Assembly (NCBI RefSeq): GCF_004745575.1
Contig: NZ_RPEM01000004.1
Span: 62,001-126,000 of the forward strand
Reading direction: 5' to 3'
DNA: 64,000 nt
From: Pseudotabrizicola sediminis
GTDB taxonomy: Bacteria; Pseudomonadota; Alphaproteobacteria; Rhodobacterales; Rhodobacteraceae
In this document: piece after piece, positions 16,268 to 25,789 of the stretch
Layout: the number at the start of each line of letters is the position of its first letter
Position numbering within the stretch: the first letter of the stretch is position 1
The notes under the pieces: model-generated
Databases searched by the model: none
Told to the model about the DNA's origin: nothing
Seen by the model: the letters and a program-made list of their open reading frames with translations, nothing else
Translations under genes and position numbers: made by a program

Positions 16268-18117
16268 CAGAATGCCTGCCCCAGACCGACGTAGATCTGC
16301 ACGCCCTTGCCGGTATTGCCACCGACCGGGGCAGCGACATCCAGCCGGATCGGGCCGAAGCCGGTGGCATAGCGCACACCCAGCCCGGCCCCGGCGTGCC
16401 AGTCGCCCGCCGGATTCAAAAAGCTGTTGAAGTCCACCCGGCCCGCATCGACAAATCCGACCAGACCGATGTTGCCCGACACCTTGGCGCGCAGTTCGAG
16501 CGAACTGCCCACGAAATGTGTACCGCCGATCTTGAAGGTATTGCCGTCGAGCTGGATGTTCACGCCCAGCGCCTGAAATGGCTGGCCCCGCACCGTGCCG
16601 CCACCGCCCGAATAAAACAGATCGTCGCGCGGCGTGTCCGAAATGCCCGCGCCAGAGACGATGCCCGCCTGTATCCGGGCGGCAACAACAAAGCGGTCAT
16701 CCTCGCCAAAGCCGCGATAGCCGCGCAAATCGGCGGTGGCGCGCACGCCTGACCCGGTGGTGCCGAAGCCAAGGAAAGGTTTTACCTCTGCCTCGATGAA
16801 ATAGCCGCGCGTGGCATCGTTCTTGTCGTTGCGGCGATCCCATGTCAGGGCGACCGGCAGCGACAGGCTGCGGAAGCGGAAATCGTTGAAACTGCTGCGG
16901 TCGTCTGAAATTTCGGTGCCGTCGATGATGCTGTATGCCAAGTCAACGCGACCGGTCAGGCTGTCGGAAAACACATGAGTAAAGCCAATGCCAAGCCGGG
17001 CCAGATCGGCGCGGAAATCCGGTTCGTCCAGATGGCGGATTTCGCTGGAAAAACGCGCAGTGGTATCGGGGGTCAGGGTGGCGGGCCGGTCGATGGTCAG
17101 TTTCAGACCATAGTCCATGCCATTGCCACTGGCCCCGATGTTGGTGACCGAGCCTTCGAGGCGCAGCCGTTCTGCCCCGCCCAGAAGGTTGCGGTGCATG
17201 AAGGCGGCGGACAGATCCAGCCCTTCGAGGCTGGACACTTCCGCCCCGAAGCTGAGGTTGCGGGGCTTTTCCTCGACCACGGTGATGGTGGTGCCCAACA
17301 GGTCGGGGCGGGTGATGCCTTCGTCTTCGGTAATGGTGACGGAAGCGAAGGTGCCGGTGCGGCGCAGCCGGCTTTCGGCGCGGGCCACTTCGGCGGGGTC
17401 ATAGGTTTCACCCTGCGGGATGCCGGCGATCTTGCGCACGCGGTTTTCGCGGGTGCGGCTCTGGCCGGTGACATCGACAGGTCCAAAGCGCAGGCGCGGG
17501 CCGGGGTCGATGCCGACGCGGGCCGACAGGGTGCGGTTGGGGTGGTCGGCCACAACATCCTGACCGGTGACGCGGGCCTTGGCGTGGCCCCGCCCCCGCC
17601 AGCCATCCATGCCCGCAGTCACGGCCTGACGCACCAGCCCGCTCTGCGCGGGTTCGCCCGGGGCGAAGCCATCGGGAAGCTCGGTTTCCGGGGCCAGCGG
17701 GACAATGGCGGTCTGGCCAAAGCGGAACTGCGGGCCGGGATCAACCCGCACCACAATGCTTGAGACACGCTGCGGGGCATCAAGGGGCGCGATCCCCGCC
17801 GCCTCGCGCCCGTCGAGCAGGACGGACACCACGGCGGAGTAGTGGCCTTGGGCATAAAGCGCGCCGACAAGGCGGCCATATTCGGCACGGGCGGCGGCAA
17901 GCACCTGATCGGGCCGGTCTTCTTCATTTTCGAGGGCCAACAGGCCGGACGCCGCGCGCAATGCATCATTCAGATTGTCAGACGCGGCGGAGACCTGAAA
18001 CTGCACCCGATCCAGCGCGTGGCCGGTCTGCCCCAGCGTCAGCGCGACAGCAAGGAAGGCCACAAAGGGCAGGCGGGACAGGGCGTGTCTGCGCTTTGGA
18101 TATCTGCACTGTGTCAC
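16267..18117 (-). CDS. tamA: Autotransporter assembly factor TamA (BamA/TamA family outer membrane protein)
   Basis: About 616 residues. N-terminal signal segment (LPFVAFLAVALTLGQTGHA), then POTRA-type domains to roughly residue 270 (one ends with ARVGIDPGPRLRFGPVDVTG), then a 16-strand Omp85 barrel whose lid motif VRGQPFQALG is present as GGGGTVRGQPF, ending in IYVGLGQAF with terminal Phe. It is the outer-membrane partner of TamB. Start is uncertain: GTG 18117 has AGG 6 nt upstream; GTG 18129 would add four residues. The gene is followed immediately by tamB. Confidence 0.92.
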   Translation of the reverse strand: MTQCRYPKRRHALSRLPFVAFLAVALTLGQTGHALDRVQFQVSAASDNLNDALRAASGLLALENEEDRPDQVLAAARAEYGRLVGALYAQGHYSAVVSVLLDGREAAGIAPLDAPQRVSSIVVRVDPGPQFRFGQTAIVPLAPETELPDGFAPGEPAQSGLVRQAVTAGMDGWRGRGHAKARVTGQDVVADHPNRTLSARVGIDPGPRLRFGPVDVTGQSRTRENRVRKIAGIPQGETYDPAEVARAESRLRRTGTFASVTITEDEGITRPDLLGTTITVVEEKPRNLSFGAEVSSLEGLDLSAAFMHRNLLGGAERLRLEGSVTNIGASGNGMDYGLKLTIDRPATLTPDTTARFSSEIRHLDEPDFRADLARLGIGFTHVFSDSLTGRVDLAYSIIDGTEISDDRSSFNDFRFRSLSLPVALTWDRRNDKNDATRGYFIEAEVKPFLGFGTTGSGVRATADLRGYRGFGEDDRFVVAARIQAGIVSGAGISDTPRDDLFYSGGGGTVRGQPFQALGVNIQLDGNTFKIGGTHFVGSSLELRAKVSGNIGLVGFVDAGRVDFNSFLNPAGDWHAGAGLGVRYATGFGPIRLDVAAPVGGNTGKGVQIYVGLGQAF

Positions 18118-18281
18118 TGGAAACCTCACGCGTGGTTAGCGCGACTATCGCAACAGCCGCAGCGATGTGCAATCAAGCGCTTGTCTTGCGCAGGTTTTGA
18201 CGCATCACATTTTGCGTGAATCGGAGGGTATTGCATAAATGACGCGGGTCGTTTGTCCTGCGACAACCGGGGTCGGGCGGG

Positions 18282-19562
18282 CTATTGCGCCGCAATCTCG
18301 CGGTTGGCGGACAGCAGGCTTTCGCTGACCGCCGACAGCGCCAATGCCGCCGCACCATGCGCCCAAAGCCGGACGCCCCAGGCGTGAATCTCGATCGGCG
18401 GACGGGGGCGGCCGGTGTTGATCATCAGGTTGTCCATCTCGGCCAGCGTTTCGGCGGCGTAGAGATAGTCATAGCGCATCCGTTCTCCCGACAGGATGAT
18501 CAGCGCGGGGTCGAACAGGTTGACGACATTGGAAAGACCCACCGCCAGATAGCGCCCGGCGCGGCGAAAGATGCTGCGCGCGGTGGCATTGCCGGCCTTG
18601 GCGTGGTCATACAGGCTTTCGAGCAGGACGGCGATGCTTTGGCCTTCCTTGTGGCCCCAATTCAGCGCCGTGGTCGCCTCGCGCGCAAGGGCATAGTCGG
18701 CCACGTAAGCTTCCAGACAGCCGCGCTGGCCGCAGCGGCACAGCGCACCGTCAAGCTGCACCTTGGTGTGGCCCAGTTCAAGCCCGACCCGCTGCGCGCC
18801 GCGATAGATGCGGTGGTTCATCACAAAGCCCATGCCGACGCCGTGTTCGATGGTGACCACGGCAAAATCGGACAGGCCCCGCCCCGCGCCGAACCACAAC
18901 TCGGCCATGGCGACGAGGTTGGTTTCATTGTCGACCCAGACCGGCAGGCACAGCCGCGCGCTGGCAAGTGCCGCCAGCGCCACATTGCGGGTGTCGAGCA
19001 GCGGGGTCCACAGCACGACACCTTCGGCACTGTCGACAAAGCCCGGAATGCCCATCCCGACGCCCGACAGATCGGCCCGGCGGATGCCGGCCTTGTCGCA
19101 GGCGCGGTCCAGAAGGGTTTCGATCACGACCAGCAATTCGGCCACGGTCATCGGGCCAGGGCGACGGGGGATCGATTCTTCGGCGATCAGCTTGCCTGCG
19201 AAATCCACGATCACAGCGGTCTGCTCGCGGTCTGAGATCTTCATCCCCGCAACCCGGTGCGCCGAGGCACGCACGCCAAGCGCCACGGCAGGACGGCCGC
19301 GCACGGTTTCGCCATCGCGTGGCGGGGTGGCCACCTCTTCGATCAGGCCCGATTCGATCAGTTCAGAGGTGATCGTGGTCACAGAAGCCGGGCTGACACC
19401 CAGATCTTTCGCCACCTGCACACGCGCAATCAGCCCGGCGGCACGGACACATTCGAACACCTGCTGACGCAAAGGCCGCAGCGCATCGGACAGGGGCGGG
19501 ATCAGCGGCCCCACGCCCTTGCGTCCGTCGCCCGTGTCGCCCCCAGCATATTGCGTGAACAT
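18282..19562 (-). CDS. xylR: ROK family transcriptional regulator, xylose repressor type
   Basis: 426 residues. A winged helix-turn-helix at ~35-85 (VAKDLGVSPASVTTITSELIESGLI) precedes a ROK sugar-kinase-like domain (~100-400). The ROK zinc site is visible as CRCGQRGCLEAY, and the phosphate-binding loop region VGMGIPGFVDS is present. ROK repressors of this layout bind xylose and release operators in front of xylose genes. Divergent placement from xylF-H-G-B-A supports that role; the regulator type is by context. Two palindromic candidates lie in the 213-nt divergent gap, one covering this gene's start codon, which would allow autorepression. Confidence 0.88.
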   Translation of the reverse strand: MFTQYAGGDTGDGRKGVGPLIPPLSDALRPLRQQVFECVRAAGLIARVQVAKDLGVSPASVTTITSELIESGLIEEVATPPRDGETVRGRPAVALGVRASAHRVAGMKISDREQTAVIVDFAGKLIAEESIPRRPGPMTVAELLVVIETLLDRACDKAGIRRADLSGVGMGIPGFVDSAEGVVLWTPLLDTRNVALAALASARLCLPVWVDNETNLVAMAELWFGAGRGLSDFAVVTIEHGVGMGFVMNHRIYRGAQRVGLELGHTKVQLDGALCRCGQRGCLEAYVADYALAREATTALNWGHKEGQSIAVLLESLYDHAKAGNATARSIFRRAGRYLAVGLSNVVNLFDPALIILSGERMRYDYLYAAETLAEMDNLMINTGRPRPPIEIHAWGVRLWAHGAAALALSAVSESLLSANREIAAQ

Positions 19563-19775
19563 TTATTCGATACCCTAACTAAATCGCACCAAGATGGTCC
19601 ATGTACCGTCCGGAAGTTGCTGCATAGCAGCAATCGAAGGCCAGATGTTTGTATATCGCCAGCTTTGAATACTATTTTTATTTTGACAACTGAAATTAAT
19701 AAGGGCAATTTTCGCCCGTATCGACGAATCCGTCGAACCAGCCATACGCTGGCTGCATCCATAGGGAGGATACAC
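19563..19775. promoter_or_regulatory. xylR-xylF divergent control region
   Basis: An AT-rich gap unlike its surroundings. Candidate operators: ATTTA-N14-TAAAT at 19561-19584, overlapping the xylR start, and TTATT-N15-AATAA at 19678-19702, which covers a TTGACA -35-like hexamer at 19683-19688. A perfect TTGCTG-CATAG-CAGCAA repeat lies at 19617-19633. The xylF leader then holds three small hairpins in a row: GGGC/GCCC (19703-19717), CGACG/CGTCG (19722-19735) and CCAGC/GCTGG (19738-19752), just before the AGGGAGGA ribosome-binding site (19763-19770). Confidence 0.55.
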
Positions 19776-20801
19776 ATGCGTAATGCAATCGTGCTCGCCG
19801 TGATCGCGGCGACAGGATTTTCGTCCGCTGCATTGGCAGAGGGCAAAAAGATCGGCGTTTCCTGGGGGAGCTTTCAGGAGGAGCGCTGGAAGATTGATGA
19901 AGCGGCTGTCAAAGCTGCGCTGGAAGCCGCTGGCAACGAATACGTCTCGGCCGATGCTGAATCGTCTTCCGCCAAGCAGTTGACTGATGTGGAAGCGCTG
20001 ATCGCGCAGGGCGTTGACGCCCTGATCATCAACGCCTGGGACAAGGACGCGATTGCGCCCGCAATCGAGAACGCCGCCAACGAGGGCATTCCGGTTGTCG
20101 GCTATGACCGCCTGATCGAAGACGACCGCACGTTCTATCTGACGTTCGACAACGTCGGGGTGGGCCGGATCATTGCCGAAAGCGTCAAGGCCGCGGCCCC
20201 CGAAGGCAATTACGCCATCATCAAAGGCGACCCCGGCGACACCAACACCAGCTTCCTGCTGCAAGGGATGATGGAAGTGATCGGGGCCGACGTTGAGGCG
20301 GGCAAGATCACGATTGTAGGCGAAAACTTCTCCGAAGGCTGGAAGCCGGAAAACGCCCAGAAGAACATGGAACAGATCCTGACCGCTAACAACAACGACG
20401 TTGATGCGGTCCTGAGCCAGAATGACGGCATGGCCAGCGGCATCGTTGCCGCGCTGCAAGGCCAAGGGATCGTGATTCCGGTCGGCGGGCAGGACGGCGA
20501 TCACGCCGCCATCAACCGGGTGGCACGCGGCACCCAGACCGTTTCGGTCTGGAAGGACGCGCGCGCACTGGGCAAGGCGGCAGGCGAAATCGCATCGGCG
20601 CTGGCAGACGGGGCCTCGCTTGACTCGATCGAGGGTGCGGGCAAGTTTTCTGGCGGGGAAAAGGGCATCGAACTGAATGCCATCCTGCTGGACCCGACCC
20701 CGCTGACCAAAGACAACCTGAATGTGGCAATTGATGCGGGCCACATCACCAAAGCCGCCGCCTGCGAAGGCGCTGTGGCTGGCGTGGTTGGCTGCGAATA
20801 A
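19776..20801 (+). CDS. xylF: D-xylose ABC transporter substrate-binding protein
   Basis: 341 residues. A signal peptide ending ALA-E (residues ~1-22) directs it to the periplasm, where it captures xylose for the XylGH transporter. The fold is a periplasmic-binding-protein type I (sugar) domain: IGVSWGSFQEERW, ALIAQGVDALIINAWDKDAI, GYDRLIEDD, SQNDGMASGIVAALQGQG. The start is ATG 19776 with a strong AGGGAGGA site 6 nt upstream. A 13-bp hairpin follows 7 nt after the stop and probably sets a high xylF-to-xylH expression ratio. Confidence 0.94.
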   Translation: MRNAIVLAVIAATGFSSAALAEGKKIGVSWGSFQEERWKIDEAAVKAALEAAGNEYVSADAESSSAKQLTDVEALIAQGVDALIINAWDKDAIAPAIENAANEGIPVVGYDRLIEDDRTFYLTFDNVGVGRIIAESVKAAAPEGNYAIIKGDPGDTNTSFLLQGMMEVIGADVEAGKITIVGENFSEGWKPENAQKNMEQILTANNNDVDAVLSQNDGMASGIVAALQGQGIVIPVGGQDGDHAAINRVARGTQTVSVWKDARALGKAAGEIASALADGASLDSIEGAGKFSGGEKGIELNAILLDPTPLTKDNLNVAIDAGHITKAAACEGAVAGVVGCE

Positions 20802-20808
20802 GCATGGG

Positions 20809-20838
20809 GCGGCGCGGCACCTTCGGGTGCCGCGCCGC
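20809..20838 (+). terminator. Intercistronic hairpin between xylF and xylH
   Basis: Perfect 13-bp stem GCGGCGCGGCACC (20809-20821) / GGTGCCGCGCCGC (20826-20838) closed by a TTCG tetraloop, followed by ACTTTTGATTTT. It may stop most transcripts after xylF or protect the xylF mRNA 3' end. Confidence 0.8.
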
Positions 20839-20959
20839 ACTTTTGATTTTCCGGCATCTTGCGGGCTTTGGGTGGCCCGGTGGTTGATCCGTGGCATGTG
20901 CCATACGGGGCTGCCTTTGCAGGGTGTCGCTGTCCCCCCCCTCAGCGTTGGACGATGCC

Positions 20960-22273
20960 ATGACCAATACACCTCTTTCCGCGCCACCCACTGCGCCAAG
21001 CCACACGGCGAACGGCGGCAACCCGATCAAGCGGTTTCTGACCGCGACCGAGATTGACACCCGCCTGCTGGGCATGCTTGCCGCGCTGCTGCTGATCTGG
21101 GGCGGCTTCCACTTCTACGGGGCCGTCGTGAACGGCAACGGTGCCTTTCTGACGCCGCGCAACCTGTGGAACCTGTCGGTGCAGACATCGAGCATCGGGA
21201 TCATGGCCACGGGCATGGTTCTGGTCATCGTCACCCGCAACATCGACCTGTCGGTGGGGTCGATGATCGGCGTGACCGGGATGGCAATGGGGATCTTGCA
21301 GGTGGAAATACTGCCGCCGATTCTGGGGCTGGGGCATTGGTCGATCTGGATTATCACCTGCATCGTCGGGATTATCGTGGGCACTATCATCGGCTCGCTG
21401 CATGGCTGGCTGATCGCCTATCGCGGGATACCGTCTTTCATCGTGACCTTGGGTGGGCTGATGGTCTGGCGCGGGATGGCGTTCATCTCCAACGGCGGGC
21501 GGACGATTTCGCCGGTCGACAGCACCTTTGCACTGCTGGGCGGCGGGCCGGGCGGCAGCATCGGGGCCTACGGCAGCTGGATTGTCGGGGCGGTTGCCTG
21601 CGCCGGAGTCTTGTGGCTGCTGATCAAGGGGCGCCAACAACGGATCAAGCATGAATTCCCGCTGCGCCCGATGTGGGCCGAGGTGACGCTGGGCGTGATC
21701 GGCTTTGCCGCGATCATCGGGGCGGTCTTGCTGATGAACGCCTATCCGCTGCCGCGCGGTATCCTGCGCCAGATGGATCTGCCCGACGATGCCTTTGTCT
21801 CGCACGGGTTTGCCATTCCAGTGCTGATCATGATTGGCGTGGCGATTTTGATGACCATTCTGATGACCCGCACCCGCTTTGGCCGCTATGTCTTTGCCAT
21901 CGGCGGCAACCCCGAGGCGGCGGCGCTGGCGGGGATCAACACCCGCTGGATGACGATGAAGATCTTTGCGCTGATGGGGGCGCTGACCGGGCTTGCGGCG
22001 ATCATCGCTTCGGCCCGTCTGAACTCGGCCACCAATGCACTGGGCACGCTGGACGAGCTCTACGTGATTGCGGCGGCGGTGATCGGCGGTACGTCATTGG
22101 CCGGGGGGGTTGGCACGATCTATGGGGCCATCCTTGGCGCGCTGGTGATGCAGTCCTTGCAATCGGGGATGGTGCTGATCGGCTTTGATGCCGCTATCCA
22201 GCGGATCGTGGTGGGCATGGTTCTGGTGCTCGCCGTTTATCTCGACAACCTTTACCGCGCCCGCACGAAGTGA
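20960..22273 (+). CDS. xylH: Sugar (D-xylose) ABC transporter permease
   Basis: 437 residues, an inner-membrane permease of the BPD_transp_2 (ribose/xylose) family with about ten to twelve hydrophobic spans. Characteristic sequence includes [50 protein letters not shown] and [17 protein letters not shown]. The start ATG 20960 is chosen by fit to the family; no strong ribosome-binding site is visible, though GGACGATGCC precedes it. An alternative longer frame upstream is unlike the family. It is separated from xylF by 158 nt containing a hairpin, and xylG follows after 10 nt. Confidence 0.92.
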   Translation: MTNTPLSAPPTAPSHTANGGNPIKRFLTATEIDTRLLGMLAALLLIWGGFHFYGAVVNGNGAFLTPRNLWNLSVQTSSIGIMATGMVLVIVTRNIDLSVGSMIGVTGMAMGILQVEILPPILGLGHWSIWIITCIVGIIVGTIIGSLHGWLIAYRGIPSFIVTLGGLMVWRGMAFISNGGRTISPVDSTFALLGGGPGGSIGAYGSWIVGAVACAGVLWLLIKGRQQRIKHEFPLRPMWAEVTLGVIGFAAIIGAVLLMNAYPLPRGILRQMDLPDDAFVSHGFAIPVLIMIGVAILMTILMTRTRFGRYVFAIGGNPEAAALAGINTRWMTMKIFALMGALTGLAAIIASARLNSATNALGTLDELYVIAAAVIGGTSLAGGVGTIYGAILGALVMQSLQSGMVLIGFDAAIQRIVVGMVLVLAVYLDNLYRARTK

Positions 22274-22283
22274 GGAGGCAGAC

Positions 22284-23045
22284 ATGACCACGAACACAGG
22301 AACCCCGCTGGTCGAGATGCGCGACATCTCGATTTCCTTCGGCGGAATCAAGGCTGTCGATCACGTCAGCATCGACCTGCACCCGGGTGAGGTTGTCGGC
22401 CTGCTGGGCCACAACGGGGCCGGCAAATCCACACTGATCAAATGCCTGTCGGGCGCCTATCAGAAGGACGCCGGCGAGATCTATATCAACGGCGAGAAGG
22501 CCGAGATCAGCAATCCGCGCGACGCCCGGCATTACAATATCGAAACGATCTATCAGACGCTGGCCTTGGCCGACAATCTGGATGCGGCATCGAACCTGTT
22601 TCTGGGGCGCGAGTTGGTGACGGCGGCTGGCTTTGTCGATGACGCGCAGATGGAGGCCGAGACGCGCAAGATCATGGCGCGGCTGAACCCGAACTTCCGC
22701 AAGTTCAACGTGCCGGTGTCGGCGCTGTCAGGCGGGCAGCGGCAGTCGGTGGCCATTGCGCGCGCGGTGTATTTCAACGCCAAGATCCTGATCATGGATG
22801 AACCGACAGCGGCGCTTGGCCCGCAGGAAACCCAGATGGTGGCAGAGCTGATCCAGGAGCTGAAGCGGCAGGGCCTGGGGATTTTCCTGATCGAGCATGA
22901 CATTCATGCCGTGATGGACCTGTGCGACCGCGCCGTGGTGATGAAGAACGGCCAGCGCGTGGGCACGGTGAATGTGGGCGATGTGACCGATGACGACATT
23001 CTGGGCATGATCATCATGGGTAAGAAACCTGCAAAGGCCTACTGA
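22284..23045 (+). CDS. xylG: Sugar ABC transporter ATP-binding protein, single nucleotide-binding domain
   Basis: 253 residues. It powers xylose import through XylH. Walker A is GHNGAGKST (residues 42-50), the signature is SGGQRQ, Walker B is ILIMDEP, and the switch His is in IEHDIHAV. E. coli XylG has two fused ABC domains (about 510 residues); this one has a single domain and must act as a homodimer, as in the FrcA-type transporters of alphaproteobacteria. The ribosome-binding site GAGGAGG overlaps the xylH stop. Its own stop overlaps the xylB start (TGATG). Confidence 0.92.
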   Translation: MTTNTGTPLVEMRDISISFGGIKAVDHVSIDLHPGEVVGLLGHNGAGKSTLIKCLSGAYQKDAGEIYINGEKAEISNPRDARHYNIETIYQTLALADNLDAASNLFLGRELVTAAGFVDDAQMEAETRKIMARLNPNFRKFNVPVSALSGGQRQSVAIARAVYFNAKILIMDEPTAALGPQETQMVAELIQELKRQGLGIFLIEHDIHAVMDLCDRAVVMKNGQRVGTVNVGDVTDDDILGMIIMGKKPAKAY

Positions 23046-24481
23046 TGTATATCGGGCTGGATCTGGGCACATCGGGGCTGAAGGGCATTCTGATGTCCGA
23101 CACGCAGCAGGTGGTGGCCGAAGCCACTGCCCGCCTGACCGTGCAGCGCCCCCATGAAGGGTGGAGCGAGCAATCGCCGAACGACTGGATTGCAGCGGCA
23201 GAAACCGTGATGGATGCGCTGGCGGCGCATGGTCTGGGTTCTGTGCGCGGCATTGGCCTGTCAGGGCATATGCACGGGGCCACGCTGCTGGACGCGTCCG
23301 ATCAGGTGCTGCGGCCCTGCATCCTGTGGAACGACAGCCGCAGCCATCTGGAAGCGTCGGAACTGGACGATGACCCGATGTTCCGGCGACTGACCGGCAA
23401 TATTGTCTTTCCCGGCTTTACCGCGCCAAAATTGATGTGGGTGCAGACGCATGAGCCAGCCCTGTGGGCCAAGGTGGCAAAGGTGCTGCTGCCCAAGGAT
23501 TACCTGCGCCTTTGGCTGACCGGCGATCATGTGAGCGAGATGTCGGATGCGGCAGGCACCTCCTGGCTGGATACAGGCGCGCGTGACTGGTCAGATGAAC
23601 TGCTGACCGCCACCGGGTTGTCGCGTGACCACATGCCAAGGCTGGTAGAGGGGTCTGAGGTGTCGGGCACCCTGCGCGCAGGCCTTGCGGCGCGCTGGGG
23701 GCTGACTGGCAGCGTGGTGGTTGCGGGCGGCGGCGGCGACAATGCGGCCTCGGGCGTCGGCGTCGGCGTGGTGCGCGCAGGCGAGGCCTTTGTGTCGCTG
23801 GGCACGAGCGGAGTGCTGTTTGCGGCCAATGACGGGTATCAGCCCGACCCGGCGACGGCGGTGCATACCTTCTGCCACGCGCTGCCCGGCACCTGGCATC
23901 AAATGGGGGTGATCCTCGCCTGTACCGATGCGCTGAACTGGTTTGCGAACCTGACCGGCAGCGATGCTGCCAGCCTGACCGGCGATCTGGGGGCGTTGCA
24001 GGCCCCCGGCAGGACGCTGTTCCTGCCCTATCTGGGCGGCGAGCGGACGCCGCTGAACTCGGCTTCGGTGCGCGGGGCCTTTGTGGGCCTTGAGCATGCG
24101 ACCGACCGGCAGGCGGCGACGCGGGCCATTCTGGAAGGCGTGACATTCGCCTTCCGCGATTGCCGCGATGCGCTGGCTGCCACGGGCACCAAGCTGGACT
24201 CTCTGCTGGCGGTGGGCGGCGGGTCGAAGTCCGACTACTGGCTGCGCTGCATTGCCACCGCGCTGGACTGCCCGGTGCAGGTGCCGGTAGCGGGCGATTT
24301 CGGCGGGGCGTTCGGGGCGGCGCGGCTGGCGCTGATGGCGGCCACCGGGGCCGGGGCCGAGGTGGCCACCCTGCCCGCCATCGCCCGCGTCATCGACCCC
24401 GACCCGGGCCTGAAGGACGCCTTCGAAGCGGGCCATGCCCGCCACCTTACTGCTCAATCTGCCATCAAAGGCCTGACATGA
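23045..24481 (+). CDS. xylB: Xylulokinase
   Basis: 478 residues, FGGY carbohydrate kinase family. It phosphorylates D-xylulose to xylulose 5-phosphate for entry to the pentose phosphate pathway. The N-terminal phosphate loop is [11 protein letters not shown] (residues ~3-13); HGATLLD and LWNDSR follow; the C-terminal ATPase half carries [12 protein letters not shown] and [11 protein letters not shown]. The start overlaps xylG by one base and the stop overlaps xylA by four (ATGA), so the three genes are translated together. Confidence 0.95.
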   Translation: MYIGLDLGTSGLKGILMSDTQQVVAEATARLTVQRPHEGWSEQSPNDWIAAAETVMDALAAHGLGSVRGIGLSGHMHGATLLDASDQVLRPCILWNDSRSHLEASELDDDPMFRRLTGNIVFPGFTAPKLMWVQTHEPALWAKVAKVLLPKDYLRLWLTGDHVSEMSDAAGTSWLDTGARDWSDELLTATGLSRDHMPRLVEGSEVSGTLRAGLAARWGLTGSVVVAGGGGDNAASGVGVGVVRAGEAFVSLGTSGVLFAANDGYQPDPATAVHTFCHALPGTWHQMGVILACTDALNWFANLTGSDAASLTGDLGALQAPGRTLFLPYLGGERTPLNSASVRGAFVGLEHATDRQAATRAILEGVTFAFRDCRDALAATGTKLDSLLAVGGGSKSDYWLRCIATALDCPVQVPVAGDFGGAFGAARLALMAATGAGAEVATLPAIARVIDPDPGLKDAFEAGHARHLTAQSAIKGLT

Positions 24482-25779
24482 CCGAATTTTTCAAAGACAT
24501 CCCAGCTGTCAAATATGAGGGCGAAGCTGCAACCAGCGAATTCGCCTTCCGCCATTACAACCCCGACGAGGTGGTGCTGGGCAAGCGGATGGAAGACCAC
24601 CTGCGCTTTGCGGTGGCCTATTGGCACAGCTTTGCCTGGCCCGGCGGCGACCCGTTCGGCGGCCAGACGTTCGAGCGCCCCTGGTTCGGCGACAGCATGG
24701 ATCTGGCGCGGCTGAAGGCCGATGTGGCGTTCGAGATGTTCGATATTCTGGGCGTGCCGTTCTATTGCTTCCACGACGCCGATGTGCGGCCCGAAGGGGC
24801 GACCTTTGCCGAGAGCAAACGCAATCTGGATGCGATGGTCGACTACCTTGGCCAAAAGCAGGAAAGCCACAAGGCAAAGCTGCTGTGGGGCACCGCCAAC
24901 CTGTTTTCCAACCGCCGCTGGATGAGCGGGGCGGCCACCAACCCCGACCCCGATGTCTATGCCTATGCCGCCGCCACGGTGAAGGCCAATATGGACGCCA
25001 CCATGAAGCTGGGCGGCCAGAACTATGTGCTGTGGGGCGGGCGTGAAGGGTATGAGACGCTGCTGAACACCGACCTGGCAGCGGAACGCGCCCATGCGGG
25101 GCGCTTCCTGCAGCAGGTGGTGGAATACAAGCACAAGATCGGGTTCAAAGGCGCGATCCTGATCGAGCCAAAGCCGCAGGAACCCAGCAAGCACCAGTAT
25201 GATTACGACGTGGCCACGGTCTACGGCTTCCTGAAGGATTTCGGGCTGGAGGGTGAGGTGCAGACCAACATCGAACAGGGCCATGCCATTCTGGCCGGGC
25301 ATTCGTTCGAGCATGAGATTGCGATGGCGGCCAGCCTTGGGATCTTCGGGTCGATCGACATGAACCGCAACGATTACCAGTCAGGCTGGGATACCGACCA
25401 GTTCCCGAACAACCATGCCGAAAAGGCGGTGGCCTTCTATGAAATTCTGCGCGCGGGCGGCTATACCACCGGCGGCACCAATTTCGACGCCAAGATCCGG
25501 CGGCAAAGCCTTGACCCCGAAGATCTGATCCTTGCCCATGTCGGCGGGATGGACACGTGCGCGCGGGCGCTGAAATGTGCCGCGGCGATGCTGGAGTCGG
25601 ACGAGATGGAGGCCAACCGCCGCACCCGCTATGCTGGGTGGGAGACCCCCGCCGCGCAGGCCATGCTGGAGGGCGGGCTGGAGGCTGCGGCGGCGCGGGT
25701 GACTGCCGAAAGGCTGGAACCACAGCCGAAATCGGGCCGGCAGGAGCGGCTGGAGAACCTGTGGAACAAATACATCTGA
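24478..25779 (+). CDS. xylA: Xylose isomerase
   Basis: 433 residues. It converts D-xylose to D-xylulose in the cytosol using two divalent metals. Motifs: FCFHDAD-type sequence with H99 and D102, [28 protein letters not shown] (metal Glu), and [19 protein letters not shown] with metal-binding Asp residues. Length and motifs fit class II xylose isomerases. Start ATG overlaps the xylB stop. The haloperoxidase-like gene begins 10 nt downstream with its GAGGAGGG site on the xylA stop, so the transcript appears to continue. Confidence 0.97.
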   Translation: MTEFFKDIPAVKYEGEAATSEFAFRHYNPDEVVLGKRMEDHLRFAVAYWHSFAWPGGDPFGGQTFERPWFGDSMDLARLKADVAFEMFDILGVPFYCFHDADVRPEGATFAESKRNLDAMVDYLGQKQESHKAKLLWGTANLFSNRRWMSGAATNPDPDVYAYAAATVKANMDATMKLGGQNYVLWGGREGYETLLNTDLAAERAHAGRFLQQVVEYKHKIGFKGAILIEPKPQEPSKHQYDYDVATVYGFLKDFGLEGEVQTNIEQGHAILAGHSFEHEIAMAASLGIFGSIDMNRNDYQSGWDTDQFPNNHAEKAVAFYEILRAGGYTTGGTNFDAKIRRQSLDPEDLILAHVGGMDTCARALKCAAAMLESDEMEANRRTRYAGWETPAAQAMLEGGLEAAAARVTAERLEPQPKSGRQERLENLWNKYI

Positions 25780-25789
25780 GGAGGGACTG

